The notes: generated from the letters alone by a model not told the origin. Positions 1 to 11,213 are shown, counted from the stretch's first letter. The stretch is DNA of 64,000 nt from an uncultured Opitutaceae bacterium (GCA_937902925.1 CALFNN010000030.1:1-64000), one strand, 5' to 3'. Numbers and translations: made by a program.

Positions 1-44
1 TCATAACCTGAAGGTCGCTGGTTCAAATCCAGCCCCTGCACCCA
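1..44 (+). tRNA. tRNA-Met (CAT), 3' half, initiator-like
   Basis: The window opens inside the anticodon loop: T33 is base 1 and the CAT anticodon occupies 2-4. A T arm follows at 17-33 (stem GCTGG/CCAGC, loop TTCAAAT), then the 3' acceptor strand and an encoded CCA at 42-44. The run CATAACC..GAAGGTCG resembles bacterial initiator tRNA. Acceptor position 72 reads A, as in the unpaired 1:72 of tRNA-fMet. Position 41 is T, where initiators usually have C, and position 73 is C rather than A, so initiator identity is probable but not certain. The 5' half lies outside the window. Confidence 0.8.
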
Positions 45-48
45 ATTT

Positions 49-78
49 GAAACCCTCCGAAATACTTCGGAGGGTTTC
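49..78 (+). terminator. Hairpin after the tRNA gene
   Basis: A perfect 13-bp inverted repeat (49-61 with 66-78) encloses the 4-base loop ATAC. It starts five bases after the tRNA CCA and ends twelve bases before the glgB stop codon, so it may end transcription from both sides. The A-rich start of the stem gives a TTT at its 3' end, but no long T tract follows. Confidence 0.65.
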
Positions 79-90
79 GGCTTTAGGGAG

Positions 91-2313
<2,223 letters not shown>

Positions 2314-2391
2314 CGTGCCGATGCGTCGTGAAATCGTCTAGCGCCAATTCATCCGCGCGGGTTCCCGCCCGCCCGCCACGCGGACGCGCGC

Positions 2392-4923
2392 CTATCTCGC
2401 GCCGTCAACCGCCGCCGGCGCGAAGATCACGAGGGCGAGCGGCGGCAGCGTGACGACGATCGAGTGCGCCTGGCCGGCCGCCGTGAGCGCCGCGGCGGCG
2501 ATCGGCCCGGCGTTGCGCACTCCGCTGCCGCCGAAGGCCGCCGCATCGCTGTTCAACAATTCGAAGTAATCGCCCGCCGCCGGCACGCCCAACCGGTAGC
2601 CTTCGCGCGGCACCGGCGTGAAATTCGCCACCACCACCAAAAAGCTCCCGGATTCGCGCCCGCGCCGGATGAACGACACGATGCTGCGCTCCGCGTCGCG
2701 GCAGTCGAGCCACTGGAATCCCGCCCAGCCAAAATCCACCTCGTGGAGCGCCGGCTGCGCGACATAGTGGCGGTTCAACTCCTTCACGAAGACCCGCAGC
2801 CGCCGGTGCGGCTCCTGGTCGAGCAGCGACCAGTCGAGTTCCGCGTCGAAATTCCATTCCACCCGCGGCCCGAACTCGCTGCCCATGAAGTGCAGTTTTT
2901 TCCCGGGATGCGCATACATGTAGCCGTAAAGCAGCCGCAGGTTCGCGAACTGCTGCCACGTGTCGCCGGGCATCTTTGCGAGCATCGAGCGTTTGCCGTG
3001 CACAACCTCGTCATGGGAAAACGGCAGCAGGAAGTTTTCGTTGAACGCGTAGACGAGCGAGAACGTGAGTTCGTCGTGGTGATGCCGGCGGTAGAACGGG
3101 TCCTTCTGCGCGTAGTCGAGCGTGTCGTGCATCCAGCCGAGATTCCACTTCAGGTCGAAGCCGAGGCTGTCGGGATTGTCGGACGCCGTGACGCGCGGCC
3201 ATGCGGTCGACTCCTCCGCGACCATCAGCACGCCGGGATATTCGCGATGCACGAGGGCGTTCAGCCGCCGCAGGAACGTCGCAGCCTCGAGGTTCTCGCG
3301 CCCGCCGAGCGCGTTCGGCAGCCAGTGTTGCCGCGAGTAATCCAGATAGATCATCGACGACACCGCGTCGACGCGGAAGCCGTCGATGTGAAATTGCTCG
3401 AGCCAAAACAGCGCGTTCGACAGCAGAAACGCGCAGACCTCCGCACGCTCGAGGTTGAATGACGATGTGCCCCACTCGAGGTTCTCGCTCCGGCGCGGGT
3501 CGGGATGTTCGTAGAGATGCGTGCCGTCGAACCGCGAGAGGCCATGCGCGTCCTTCGGAAAATGCCCCGGCACCCAGTCCATGATGACGCCCAGCCCCGC
3601 CTGGTGCGCGGCATCCACGAAGTAGCGGAAGTCGTCCGGCGTGCCAAATCGCGAGGTCACTGCAAAGAAACCCGCGACCTGATAGCCCCACGAACCGTCG
3701 AACGGATGCTCGGCGACTGGCATCGGCTCGATGTGGGTGTAACCCATCTCCTTCACGTAGGGGACGAGTTGATCCGCGAGTTCGCGGTAGGTCAGCCAGC
3801 GCGATCCACCCTGGCCATCCGCCGTCGGCGCCCGCCGCCACGAGCCAAAATGCACCTCGTAGATCGCGATCGGCCGGTCCAACGCCTGCCGTTCCTTGCG
3901 CGCCGCCATCCACACGGCGTCGCGCCACCGATAGCCGTCGAGATTGCAGACGACCGACGCCGTCCGCGGCCGCAGTTCCGCGGCGAAGGCATACGGATCG
4001 GCCTTGTCGAGCGGCTGCCCGTCCGCCGGCGGCATGATCCGGTATTTGTAAAGCCCGCCCTCGCGCAGTCCCGGCACAAAAAGCTCCCATACGCCCGTGA
4101 CGCCAACGCGCCGCATCGGGTGGCTGAGTGAATTCCATTGGTTGAAATCCCCGATGACGCCCACGTTTTTCGCGTTCGGCGCCCACACCGCAAATGCCAC
4201 TCCGCGCAGGCCGGCGTGCTCGACCACATGCGCGCCAAGCTTGCGGTAAAGCCGGTTGGCCTCCGGTGCAAAATCCACCGGCAGCTCGCCGCCGGAGCCG
4301 GGATCGACGAATGCGGGCAGGTCGCTCTCCGTCAGAGAGGCCGGCAGCCCATACGGACTGGCGGTCGCCACCGCCACACCTGCGCTACCCGTAACCTCCA
4401 GCCGATAATGAAACGGCTCCGTCTCGCCGGGAAACAGCGCCTCGAACACGCCCGCCGGATGGATCCGCTCCATCGGATGCAGCACCGGCGGTGGCGGTTC
4501 CGCTGGCGCCGGCTCCTTCGCCGCGCCCGGCTCGAGCGCCGGAAGCCATGCGCGCCCCGCCGGTGGTGGCGCCGGCAGCCGCTCGACCGCGACGCTTGTC
4601 GCCTCCGGCGCAAACGTGCGCACCGCGATCGCGGGCTGCCCGGCCCCGTTGGTGGCGTCGGGAAGGTTCACCACATGGGCGCCGTGCAAATCGAGCGGGG
4701 ATTTTTCCCGGATGGGCGAGTCCTCGCGCACCGCCTCGGCGGCAAATTTCAGCGCGGCCAGCACGCCCGCTGCCGTCAGCCCGCGATGGCCCTCGACCAC
4801 CGCGTCCACCGTCGCTCCGCCCGCCAGTTGATCCAGAACCTCGTCCACCGTGACGCGCGTGCCCGCGATGACAGGCCGGCCCAGTTTCACGGCCGGATCG
4901 GAAATGATGAGTGGCTCCTGCAA
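2392..4923 (-). CDS. glgB: 1,4-alpha-glucan branching enzyme with N-terminal DUF433 domain (copy 2)
   Basis: The core is a complete GlgB: N1 module, CBM48 module (AVWAPNAKNVGVIGDFNQW), GH13 barrel with DGFRVDAV (nucleophile near 518), AEEST (near 569) and SHDEVVHGK, then the C-terminal beta domain. Ahead of N1, about 60 residues carry the DUF433 pattern: GRPVIAGTRVTVDEVLDQL, a GATVDAVVEGHRGLT stretch and a helix LAALKFAAEAV. DUF433 usually stands alone as a small VapB-like antitoxin-type protein. Start choice: the frame is open up to TTG 5091 (ATG at 5079), overlapping the upstream GH57 stop. I prefer TTG 4923, because DUF433 proteins begin there and a promoter-like TTGACA lies just upstream. 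The fusion itself does not depend on the start chosen. Confidence 0.9.
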   Translation of the reverse strand: MQEPLIISDPAVKLGRPVIAGTRVTVDEVLDQLAGGATVDAVVEGHRGLTAAGVLAALKFAAEAVREDSPIREKSPLDLHGAHVVNLPDATNGAGQPAIAVRTFAPEATSVAVERLPAPPPAGRAWLPALEPGAAKEPAPAEPPPPVLHPMERIHPAGVFEALFPGETEPFHYRLEVTGSAGVAVATASPYGLPASLTESDLPAFVDPGSGGELPVDFAPEANRLYRKLGAHVVEHAGLRGVAFAVWAPNAKNVGVIGDFNQWNSLSHPMRRVGVTGVWELFVPGLREGGLYKYRIMPPADGQPLDKADPYAFAAELRPRTASVVCNLDGYRWRDAVWMAARKERQALDRPIAIYEVHFGSWRRAPTADGQGGSRWLTYRELADQLVPYVKEMGYTHIEPMPVAEHPFDGSWGYQVAGFFAVTSRFGTPDDFRYFVDAAHQAGLGVIMDWVPGHFPKDAHGLSRFDGTHLYEHPDPRRSENLEWGTSSFNLERAEVCAFLLSNALFWLEQFHIDGFRVDAVSSMIYLDYSRQHWLPNALGGRENLEAATFLRRLNALVHREYPGVLMVAEESTAWPRVTASDNPDSLGFDLKWNLGWMHDTLDYAQKDPFYRRHHHDELTFSLVYAFNENFLLPFSHDEVVHGKRSMLAKMPGDTWQQFANLRLLYGYMYAHPGKKLHFMGSEFGPRVEWNFDAELDWSLLDQEPHRRLRVFVKELNRHYVAQPALHEVDFGWAGFQWLDCRDAERSIVSFIRRGRESGSFLVVVANFTPVPREGYRLGVPAAGDYFELLNSDAAAFGGSGVRNAGPIAAAALTAAGQAHSIVVTLPPLALVIFAPAAVDGAR

Positions 4924-4974
4924 GTTGGCGTGGTGAAAGTTTGGGCCCGTCCCGGACAGCACGCGACAAGCCAC

Positions 4975-5016
4975 ATTAAAGACCGCCGATTTCGACGGCG
5001 CGGGTTGGTTTGTCAA
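4975..5016 (-). promoter_or_regulatory. Possible promoter ahead of the DUF433-glgB gene
   Basis: Read on the minus strand, an exact TTGACA (5016-5011) is followed after 17 bases by GAAATC (4993-4988) and then by TTTAAT (4980-4975). The patch is more AT-rich than its surroundings. It lies just 5' of the DUF433-coding segment, which supports internal initiation and the shorter GlgB start. The -10 match is weak. Confidence 0.3.
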
Positions 5017-5087
5017 CGGCGCGGGCCACCGGTCGACACCGGCGTGCACCGCTCCCGGGCGCGACGGACGCCCGGTCATGCCATCCG

Positions 5088-6563
5088 TCAAAAATCGTGG
5101 GTCAGGATCTCCAGCGCGCGCCGGCTGATCTCACGGCCGTAGTCGGTCCAGCGTCCCTGACCCCAATAGCGGAAGCAGCTCGTCTGCGCGGTGAGCAGGT
5201 GAAACAGCGCGTTGCGATAGCGGTGCTCGGCCGGCGGCACGCCGGGGCGCCGCACCTTTTCATGAAACAGCGCGCTCGCCTTCTCCATCGGCCCGAGGAC
5301 GTTTTCGTAGCCATAGACCCACGAGATGTCGTTGGTCCAACTCCCACCCTCGACGTGGAAGTGATAGTCCTCGCGGTGCAGATCCTCGATCGTCCGCGCG
5401 AGTTTCTCCGGCCCGTCGCCCGCACGGAAGCGTTCCCAGATTCGTTTCTGCCGCACCGGCTGGACCACCGGGAAGTCCTCCTCCCTCCAGCCGTCGGCCC
5501 AAAGGTATTCCAGGTATTCTGTCGGGTTGACGAGCGGCACATCGGTGCCCGAAGCACGGCGCACGACGTCGAGATACGTGTTGGGAAACTCGTTCATCAT
5601 CACGTGGCCGTTCTCGCCATCGGCAATCTGCGTGACCATCGGGAGAATTTTCCGTCCCTTGTAGTCCCATCGCGACTGGCTCGCCGCCTCGTCGTGCGGC
5701 TGCATGTGGCCGACGATCTTCGTGTCGCTGCCCCGGGTCTTGATCAGCACGAGGATGCTCGCCGTCTCGCCGTGGGAGTTCGTGCAAACCATCCGGTTCG
5801 GCAGGTGCAGATACGGCGAGCCCCAGCCCGTGTCCGGGTTTTCCACCGTGTGCTCCTGCACGATCAACCACTGGTAGCCGCAGTCCCTGAGCGTCTTCAC
5901 GAACTCGTAGGCGACATCCGGATGATTCGGCAGCGCCAGTTCCGACGGCATGAACCCGCGCACGCGGCTCAGCGCCTCCAGCCCGAAGAGCGATGCGAAG
6001 TGATTCTGCCACGCCGTCACGTGCAGGCGGAAATCCTGCGGCGGCGTCGACGGCGCAACGGTGTGGCCCCACGTCGTGCCGAGCCATTCCACGCAGCGCC
6101 GGTAGCGCGGATCGCACGTGACGCTCCGCAACGCATCGAGCACGTCGTTCGCATCCAGTTGCTGCAACCCGTGGAGCAGTGTGCCGGTGTAATCGAGCGT
6201 GAGGCGCGGCTGTTTGCCCTCGTGGACAAGCGGCGGAATGAATTCGCCCGGCCGGCGGTAACACCAGCGGTAAATCCCCGCGTTGTGGCGGTCCTCCTCG
6301 TAGGGACTCTCGAGCATGAACTCGAGATTGCCCACCAGCGGCTCGCGCCGCGGATCGCTCCCGCGACCCGGGCCGCCCGCGGGAATGAGCGGCTGGTGCA
6401 TGTGCAGCGCCACCGCGCAGCAGCCCCGTGCCCGGGCAAAATCGATGCCGCTCTCGTGCAGGAACACCGTGCGATCCCGCCCGCGCCGCGTCGCTTCCTC
6501 GCGCTCGCGGTCCCACCCGGAGATATTGGGCAGCCCGTCGATGAACTCCGGCAGCTCGCTCAT
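5088..6563 (-). CDS. Glycoside hydrolase family 57 protein (copy 1)
   Basis: GH57 enzymes act on alpha-glucans (amylase, 4-alpha-glucanotransferase, branching or pullulanase activities) by a retaining mechanism in an incomplete barrel. The 491 residues contain the first conserved GH57 region (ALHMHQPLIPAGG, about 50-63), the probable nucleophile region GFMPSELALPNHP (about 205-217) and a candidate acid region IADGENGHVMMNEFP (about 305-320). A conserved SWTNDISWVYGYENV stretch lies near 405-420. It follows its paralogue by 9 bases, and its stop overlaps the extreme open end of the glgB frame, so the genes are probably cotranscribed. The substrate cannot be read from sequence; genome context says glycogen or maltodextrin. 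Confidence 0.85.
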   Translation of the reverse strand: MSELPEFIDGLPNISGWDREREEATRRGRDRTVFLHESGIDFARARGCCAVALHMHQPLIPAGGPGRGSDPRREPLVGNLEFMLESPYEEDRHNAGIYRWCYRRPGEFIPPLVHEGKQPRLTLDYTGTLLHGLQQLDANDVLDALRSVTCDPRYRRCVEWLGTTWGHTVAPSTPPQDFRLHVTAWQNHFASLFGLEALSRVRGFMPSELALPNHPDVAYEFVKTLRDCGYQWLIVQEHTVENPDTGWGSPYLHLPNRMVCTNSHGETASILVLIKTRGSDTKIVGHMQPHDEAASQSRWDYKGRKILPMVTQIADGENGHVMMNEFPNTYLDVVRRASGTDVPLVNPTEYLEYLWADGWREEDFPVVQPVRQKRIWERFRAGDGPEKLARTIEDLHREDYHFHVEGGSWTNDISWVYGYENVLGPMEKASALFHEKVRRPGVPPAEHRYRNALFHLLTAQTSCFRYWGQGRWTDYGREISRRALEILTHDF

Positions 6564-6572
6564 CGCCGTGAC

Positions 6573-8036
6573 TCAGAAATCGTGCGTCAGGATTTCCTCC
6601 GCGCGCCGGCAGATCTCGCGCCCGTAGTCGGTCCACAACCCCTGCCCCCAGTAGCGATAGCAGCTCGTCTGCGAACACAGCAGGTGAAACAGCGCGTTGC
6701 GGAATCGCGGGTCGTCGTGGCGAATGCCCGGCTTGAGCACCTTCTCGTAGAACAGCGAACTCACGCGCTCCATCGGCCCGAGGACGTTGTCGTAGCCGCG
6801 AACCCACGAAATGTCGTTCGTCCAGCTCCCGCCGTCGACGTGGAACCGGTGGTCCTCTTTCTTCAACTGCCCGACCAGCTCGGCCATCTTCTCCGGGCCC
6901 GCGCCCGCCGCGAACCGATCCCAGATCTTTTTCTGGCAGATCGGCTGGATCGCGGGGAAATCCGACTCCTTGATGCCCAGGGCGAAGAGGTGCTCGAGAT
7001 ATTCGGTCGCGTTCATCGCCGGCGTTTCCGAGCCCGTCGCTTCGCGCATGCCTTCCATGAACTTCGACGGGAACTCGTTCATCATCACGCCGCCGTTCTC
7101 GCCATCGGCAATCTGCGTGACGAGCGGCGGCACCTGCCGGCCGGCCAGCTCCCAGCGCGCCAGGCTCTTTGCCTCGTAATACGGCTGCATCTGCGCCACG
7201 AGCTTCGTGTCGCTGCCCTGCGTCTTGATGATCGCGATGATGCTCGCCTCTTCCCCGCGCGAGTTGCGGCAGACGAGCCGGTGCGGCAGGTGCTTGCGCT
7301 CGAGGCCGCCGCCGTTTTCCGGCCGCTCGACGGTGTGCTCCTGCACGATCACCCAGAGATAACCGCAATCCTTCAAGGTCTTCACGAATTCGTAGGCGGT
7401 GTCCGGATGATTCGGCAGCGCCATCTCCGACGGCGAGAACCCGCGCACGCGCATCAGCGCCTCCATCCCGAAGATCGACGCGAAGTGATGCTGCCACGCC
7501 GTCACATGCAACCGGTAGTCCTGCACCGGCGTCGACGGCGCGACCGCGTGGCCCCACGGCGCGCCCAGCCACTCGACCGCGTGACGGTAGCGGGGCTCGC
7601 AGGTCACTCGCTTCAACGCGTCGAACACGTCGTTGAGCCCCATCTGCCGGAGGCCGTGGAACAGCGTTCCCGAATATTCCAGCATCACCCGCGGCTGCTT
7701 TCCCTCGTCGATGAGCTGCGGCACGAACTCGCCGATGCGCTTGTAACACCAATGGAAAACCGAGGCGTTGTGGTTGTCGCCGATCCCCGGGTGATCCATC
7801 ATGTATTTCAGGTTGCTGACGATCTCCGCCGTCCGGAGATCGCCGCCGCCCGCCGGGATGAGCGGCTGGTGCATGTGCAGGGCGATCGCGAACGCGCTCT
7901 TCGCGCGCCCGAAATCGATCCGGCTGTCGGGTAGGAAAACCGGCCGCGCCCGGCTGGCGCGCTGCGCCGCGACGATCTGCGCCTCCGCACCGCTGAGGTT
8001 GGGACGTTGGTCAATGGTTTCGAGCAGTTCGTTCAT
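6573..8036 (-). CDS. Glycoside hydrolase family 57 protein (copy 2)
   Basis: This is a close paralogue of the next gene and collinear throughout, with the same landmarks: ALHMHQPLIPAGG, GFSPSEMALPNHP, IADGENGGVMMNEFP and SWTNDISWVRGYDNV. I start it at ATG 8036 (MNELLETIDQ) because this aligns with MSELPEFIDG of the paralogue. The frame is open to 8171 but that extension has no counterpart. It is the first gene of the leftward run GH57-GH57-glgB-glgB and diverges from the GH13 gene across 8037-8290. Keeping two GH57 copies beside two GlgB copies suggests two processing branches, or different chain-length preferences, in alpha-glucan metabolism (inference). Confidence 0.85.
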   Translation of the reverse strand: MNELLETIDQRPNLSGAEAQIVAAQRASRARPVFLPDSRIDFGRAKSAFAIALHMHQPLIPAGGGDLRTAEIVSNLKYMMDHPGIGDNHNASVFHWCYKRIGEFVPQLIDEGKQPRVMLEYSGTLFHGLRQMGLNDVFDALKRVTCEPRYRHAVEWLGAPWGHAVAPSTPVQDYRLHVTAWQHHFASIFGMEALMRVRGFSPSEMALPNHPDTAYEFVKTLKDCGYLWVIVQEHTVERPENGGGLERKHLPHRLVCRNSRGEEASIIAIIKTQGSDTKLVAQMQPYYEAKSLARWELAGRQVPPLVTQIADGENGGVMMNEFPSKFMEGMREATGSETPAMNATEYLEHLFALGIKESDFPAIQPICQKKIWDRFAAGAGPEKMAELVGQLKKEDHRFHVDGGSWTNDISWVRGYDNVLGPMERVSSLFYEKVLKPGIRHDDPRFRNALFHLLCSQTSCYRYWGQGLWTDYGREICRRAEEILTHDF

Positions 8037-8290
8037 AAAGGAGGAGATTCTGGACAGCCGGCACCGGCCGCGGTGCGAAACTCGCGCGAGCCGGTCCCGC
8101 GCGCAAGCCGCGACGCAAATCGGTCCGAAAAAATAAAAATGCCCCTTGTTGCCGAAACCGGCGGTCGCCATCGTTCGAGATGCGCGACGGGGCTGCTACC
8201 CTTTGGTTCCGGCGCCCGTGAACCGATTCCATGGGTCCCGGCCAGGCTGGTCGCGCCTGCGTCCTTTTCCAACTTCCCCTCCACCTCCCG
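8037..8290. promoter_or_regulatory. Divergent intergenic region, GH57/glgB operon and GH13 gene
   Basis: This 254-base gap separates two divergent transcription units and should hold both promoters. An A/T-rich patch near 8123-8140 (GAAAAAATAAAAATG) stands out in GC-rich surroundings and could supply a -10 on either strand. No clear -35/-10 pair or operator palindrome is visible. Confidence 0.35.
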
Positions 8291-9562
8291 ATGATTCTTT
8301 ACGATCTCTTCCCCCTCCTGGCCGGCCCCTTTGCCCAATGGAAGCGCCATTTCACCCGTGCCGCCGGGATGAAATTCGAGTGGATCTTCCTGAATCCCAT
8401 CCAGCGAACGGGAAGCTCGGGCAGCCTTTATTCCATCGCCGACTATTTCGCGATCAACCCGGCCCTGCTCGATCCCGCCTCGCCCGCCGCGCCCGACGAG
8501 CAGGTGCGCCAGATGATCCGCGACGCCCGTGCGGCAGGCCTGCGCGTCATGATCGACCTCGTGATCAACCATTGCGCCGCCGATTCAGCCCTCACGCGCG
8601 AGCACCCGGAGTGGTTCGTCCGCGAATCCGACGGGCGCATTGTCAACCCGTCCTGCCAGCACAACGGCGAGACCGTCGTCTGGCGCGACCTTGCCCAGTT
8701 CGACCACCGGCACACCCGCGATCCCGAGGGCCTCTATCGCTACTGCCTCCGCGTCGTCGAACACCTCGTGTCACTCGGCTTCGAGGGCTTCCGCTGCGAC
8801 GCCGCCTATCAGATCCCTTCCGCCTTTTGGGGCCGGCTGCTGCGTGACGCCCAGGCGCGCCAGCCTCACCTCTGTTTCGTGGCCGAGACACTCGGCTGCT
8901 CCGCCGCCGAGACGCGGGAAACCGCGCGGGCCGGATTCGATTATGTCTTCAACAGTTCGAAATGGTGGAATTTCCACGATGCCTGGTTGATGGAAGGTCA
9001 CAATCAGGTGCGCGAGGCGGCGCCATCCATCAGCTTTCCCGAGAGCCACGACACCGCGCGCCTCGCCGAGGAGATGCACGGCAACGTCGACGCCCTCAAG
9101 CAACGCTATCTTTTCTCCGCGCTGTTTTCGTCGGGCGTGATGATCCCCGCCGGTTTCGAATACGGCTTCCGGAAGCCGCTGCATGTGATCCACACCACGC
9201 CGTCCGACTGGACGGTCAACGGCGTCGACCTCTGTCCCTACATTGCCCGCGTCAACACCATCAAGAAAGAGCACCCGGTGTTCGCCGAGGACGGTCCGAC
9301 GCACTTCGTGCCGTGCCATAACCCGAACATTTTGCTGATGCGGAAGCAGTCGGCGCGCCACGGCGGCGACGCGCTGCTGATCCTCAACAAGGACCCGTGG
9401 CATCATCAGGAATTTTATTCCGACCACCTGCGCCACTTTCTCCCCGGCGGAGTGCCGCTGCGCGACGTCTCACCCGAATACCCGCTCGAACAGGTGCACG
9501 AGCCGTTTCACTACGCCCTGCGGCCCGGGCAGGGCATCGTGCTCGTGGCGGGGCGGAACTAA
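8291..9562 (+). CDS. Compact GH13 alpha-amylase-family protein, GlgE-like barrel
   Basis: This is a 423-residue GH13 barrel without recognisable carbohydrate-binding modules. Visible motifs are a second-strand region GLRVMIDLVINHC (residues about 83-95), FRCDAAYQIP (nucleophile Asp), FVAETLG (acid/base Glu) and SFPESHDT (third catalytic Asp). The EHPEWF and AETLG contexts recall the barrel of maltosyltransferase GlgE. GlgE proteins are about 660 residues with N- and S-domains that are missing here. An alpha-glucan hydrolase or transferase is therefore the safe call. I start at ATG 8291 (MILYDLFPLL); the frame is open to 8231. It diverges from the GH57/glgB operon and converges on glgA, so it belongs to the same island. 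Confidence 0.75.
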   Translation: MILYDLFPLLAGPFAQWKRHFTRAAGMKFEWIFLNPIQRTGSSGSLYSIADYFAINPALLDPASPAAPDEQVRQMIRDARAAGLRVMIDLVINHCAADSALTREHPEWFVRESDGRIVNPSCQHNGETVVWRDLAQFDHRHTRDPEGLYRYCLRVVEHLVSLGFEGFRCDAAYQIPSAFWGRLLRDAQARQPHLCFVAETLGCSAAETRETARAGFDYVFNSSKWWNFHDAWLMEGHNQVREAAPSISFPESHDTARLAEEMHGNVDALKQRYLFSALFSSGVMIPAGFEYGFRKPLHVIHTTPSDWTVNGVDLCPYIARVNTIKKEHPVFAEDGPTHFVPCHNPNILLMRKQSARHGGDALLILNKDPWHHQEFYSDHLRHFLPGGVPLRDVSPEYPLEQVHEPFHYALRPGQGIVLVAGRN

Positions 9563-9582
9563 AGAACGAGCGGCTTGACGGT

Positions 9583-9662
9583 GGGGGCGGCTCTCCGAGC
9601 CGCCCTGAGTTATAGGGCGATTCGCCTGCGGGAACTCAGGCCGCCTCGGAGAGGCAGCCCTA
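9583..9662. repeat. REP/REPIN-like palindromic element between convergent genes
   Basis: The element has two outer GC-rich hairpins, GGGCGGCTC..GAGCCGCCC (9585-9605) and a GCCTC/GAGGC hairpin within 9641-9660. They flank a central arm in which CCTGAGTT (9604-9611) pairs with AACTCAGG (9633-9640), with a further inner GGCGA/CGCC hairpin. The outer halves are inverted relatives of each other. This is the organisation of paired REP sequences. It sits between convergent genes and could also terminate both transcripts. Confidence 0.55.
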
Positions 9663-9740
9663 CCTTGGCGCGCTCGCCTCCCGAGAATTGATTTTCGAAC
9701 CAGCCGTCCTTCTCCGCCGCTACCCGCACCCGCAATCTGC

Positions 9741-11213
9741 TCACTTCTCCCGGATATAGTCGTAGACGTTCAGGTAATTCTGCCCCGGGTGATTCCACGA
9801 ATAGTCCGTGCGCATGCCGTTGGCCATGAGTTCGCGGAAATGCTGCGGGAAGTTGTTCCACATGCCGATCGCCCGCTCGAGCGCCGACTCGATGCCCGCC
9901 GTGTTGAAATCGTTGAACACATAGCCGTTTCGTTCCCCATACGGCTTGTTCGCGTGGTTCGCGTCGAAGACCGTGTCCAGCAGTCCGCCCGTCGCGCGCA
10001 CGATCGGCACCGTCCCGTAGCGCAGCCCGATCATCTGCGTCAGCCCGCATGGCTCGAACAGGCTCGGGACGATGATCATGTCCGACCCCGCGTAGATCAG
10101 GTGCGAGAGGTCCTCGTTGAAGCCCAGCTCGAGGTGACAGTCCGGGTTGTCGTTGTAGAAGTGCTTCAACCCGGAGAAATGCTGCGCGATCCGGCTGTCG
10201 GGACTCGTGCCGAGGAGGACGAACTGGCACCCGTGCTGCAGGCAGTAGCCGATCGCGTGCGTGATCAGCGGCACGCCCTTCTGGTGATCGAGCCGGCCGA
10301 CGAAGCACACGATCGGCTTGAACACGTCCCGCAACCAAAACCGCTGCCGCAGCGCCTGCTTGTTGGCGTATTTCTGGTCGAGCGTCTCGACGGTGTAGTG
10401 CGCAGCGCTGCGCGGATCGGTCCCGGGATTCCACACCTCGTAGTCCAGCCCGTTGAGTATGCCGCCGACTTTCTGCCGGTGGACGTGCAGCGTGTGCCCG
10501 AGCCCGAAGCTCTGGTCCGTGTGCATGATTTCCCACGCGTAGCGCGGCGACACGGTCGTCACGAAATTCGAGTAGACGATCCCCCCCTTCATCAGGTTGA
10601 TCGCGCCGCGGTTGAAATTGTCCTGCAACCGGTCCGGGTGGAAAAAATACCCGGGCCGGTTCAATCCCGTCGCACGCAGGATGTGCTCGCGGGTGACGCC
10701 CTGGTGCGCGAGGTTGTGGAGCGTGTAACACACGCGCGGGTGGGTCATTCCCGCCTGTTTGTAGATTTCGTAGAGCAGCACCGGCACGAGGCCCGTCTGC
10801 CAGTCGTGGCAGTGGATCACGTCGGGGTGCTTGTTCGCCCGCAGCATGAACTCGAGCGTCGCCTTGTTGAAGAACGCGAAGCGCTGGTCGTCGTCCGCCG
10901 GGCCGTAAAACACGCCGCGATTGAAAAAATTCTCCGGCGAATGCGGCTCGATGAAAAAGCATTTCCGCCCGTGGACGAAACCGAAATACACCGTGCAGTG
11001 CACCGACCGGTCATGCCACGGCACCCACAGGTCCTGCAGCGAGACGGTCAGCCCGTAGATCTCGCCGTAGCGCAGGCAGTCGTATTTCGGCAGGATGATC
11101 TCGACCGAGTTACCCCGGATCTCGAGCTCGCGGCACAGCCCGAACACCACGTCGCCCAATCCGCCCACCTTGGCCACCGGCGCACACTCTGAGGCGATCA
11201 TTACGATATACAT
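9741..11213 (-). CDS. glgA: Glycogen synthase (ADP-glucose-dependent, GT5)
   Basis: GlgA transfers glucose from ADP-glucose to the non-reducing end of a growing alpha-1,4-glucan. The 490 residues fit the bacterial GT5 length. The ADP-binding KVGGLGDVV motif starts at Lys15. The C-terminal GT-B half has LFEPCGLTQM with the conserved Glu near 386, followed by a GTVPIVRATGGL stretch. The start is ATG 11213, and the ASECAPVAKVGG N-terminus is typical for the family. It is read towards the GH13 gene, with the REP-like element between them. It supplies the linear chains that the two GlgB enzymes would branch; glgC and glgP are not in the window. Confidence 0.95.
   Translation of the reverse strand: MYIVMIASECAPVAKVGGLGDVVFGLCRELEIRGNSVEIILPKYDCLRYGEIYGLTVSLQDLWVPWHDRSVHCTVYFGFVHGRKCFFIEPHSPENFFNRGVFYGPADDDQRFAFFNKATLEFMLRANKHPDVIHCHDWQTGLVPVLLYEIYKQAGMTHPRVCYTLHNLAHQGVTREHILRATGLNRPGYFFHPDRLQDNFNRGAINLMKGGIVYSNFVTTVSPRYAWEIMHTDQSFGLGHTLHVHRQKVGGILNGLDYEVWNPGTDPRSAAHYTVETLDQKYANKQALRQRFWLRDVFKPIVCFVGRLDHQKGVPLITHAIGYCLQHGCQFVLLGTSPDSRIAQHFSGLKHFYNDNPDCHLELGFNEDLSHLIYAGSDMIIVPSLFEPCGLTQMIGLRYGTVPIVRATGGLLDTVFDANHANKPYGERNGYVFNDFNTAGIESALERAIGMWNNFPQHFRELMANGMRTDYSWNHPGQNYLNVYDYIREK

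Noticed and set aside
5010-7934. A 974-codon plus-strand frame over the two GH57 genes
   Set aside because: Its apparent internal repetition only mirrors the two GH57 paralogues on the other strand.
8037-8046. AAAGGAGG-like string next to the GH57 start
   Set aside because: It reads as a Shine-Dalgarno only on the plus strand, whereas the gene is on the minus strand, so it cannot serve that start.
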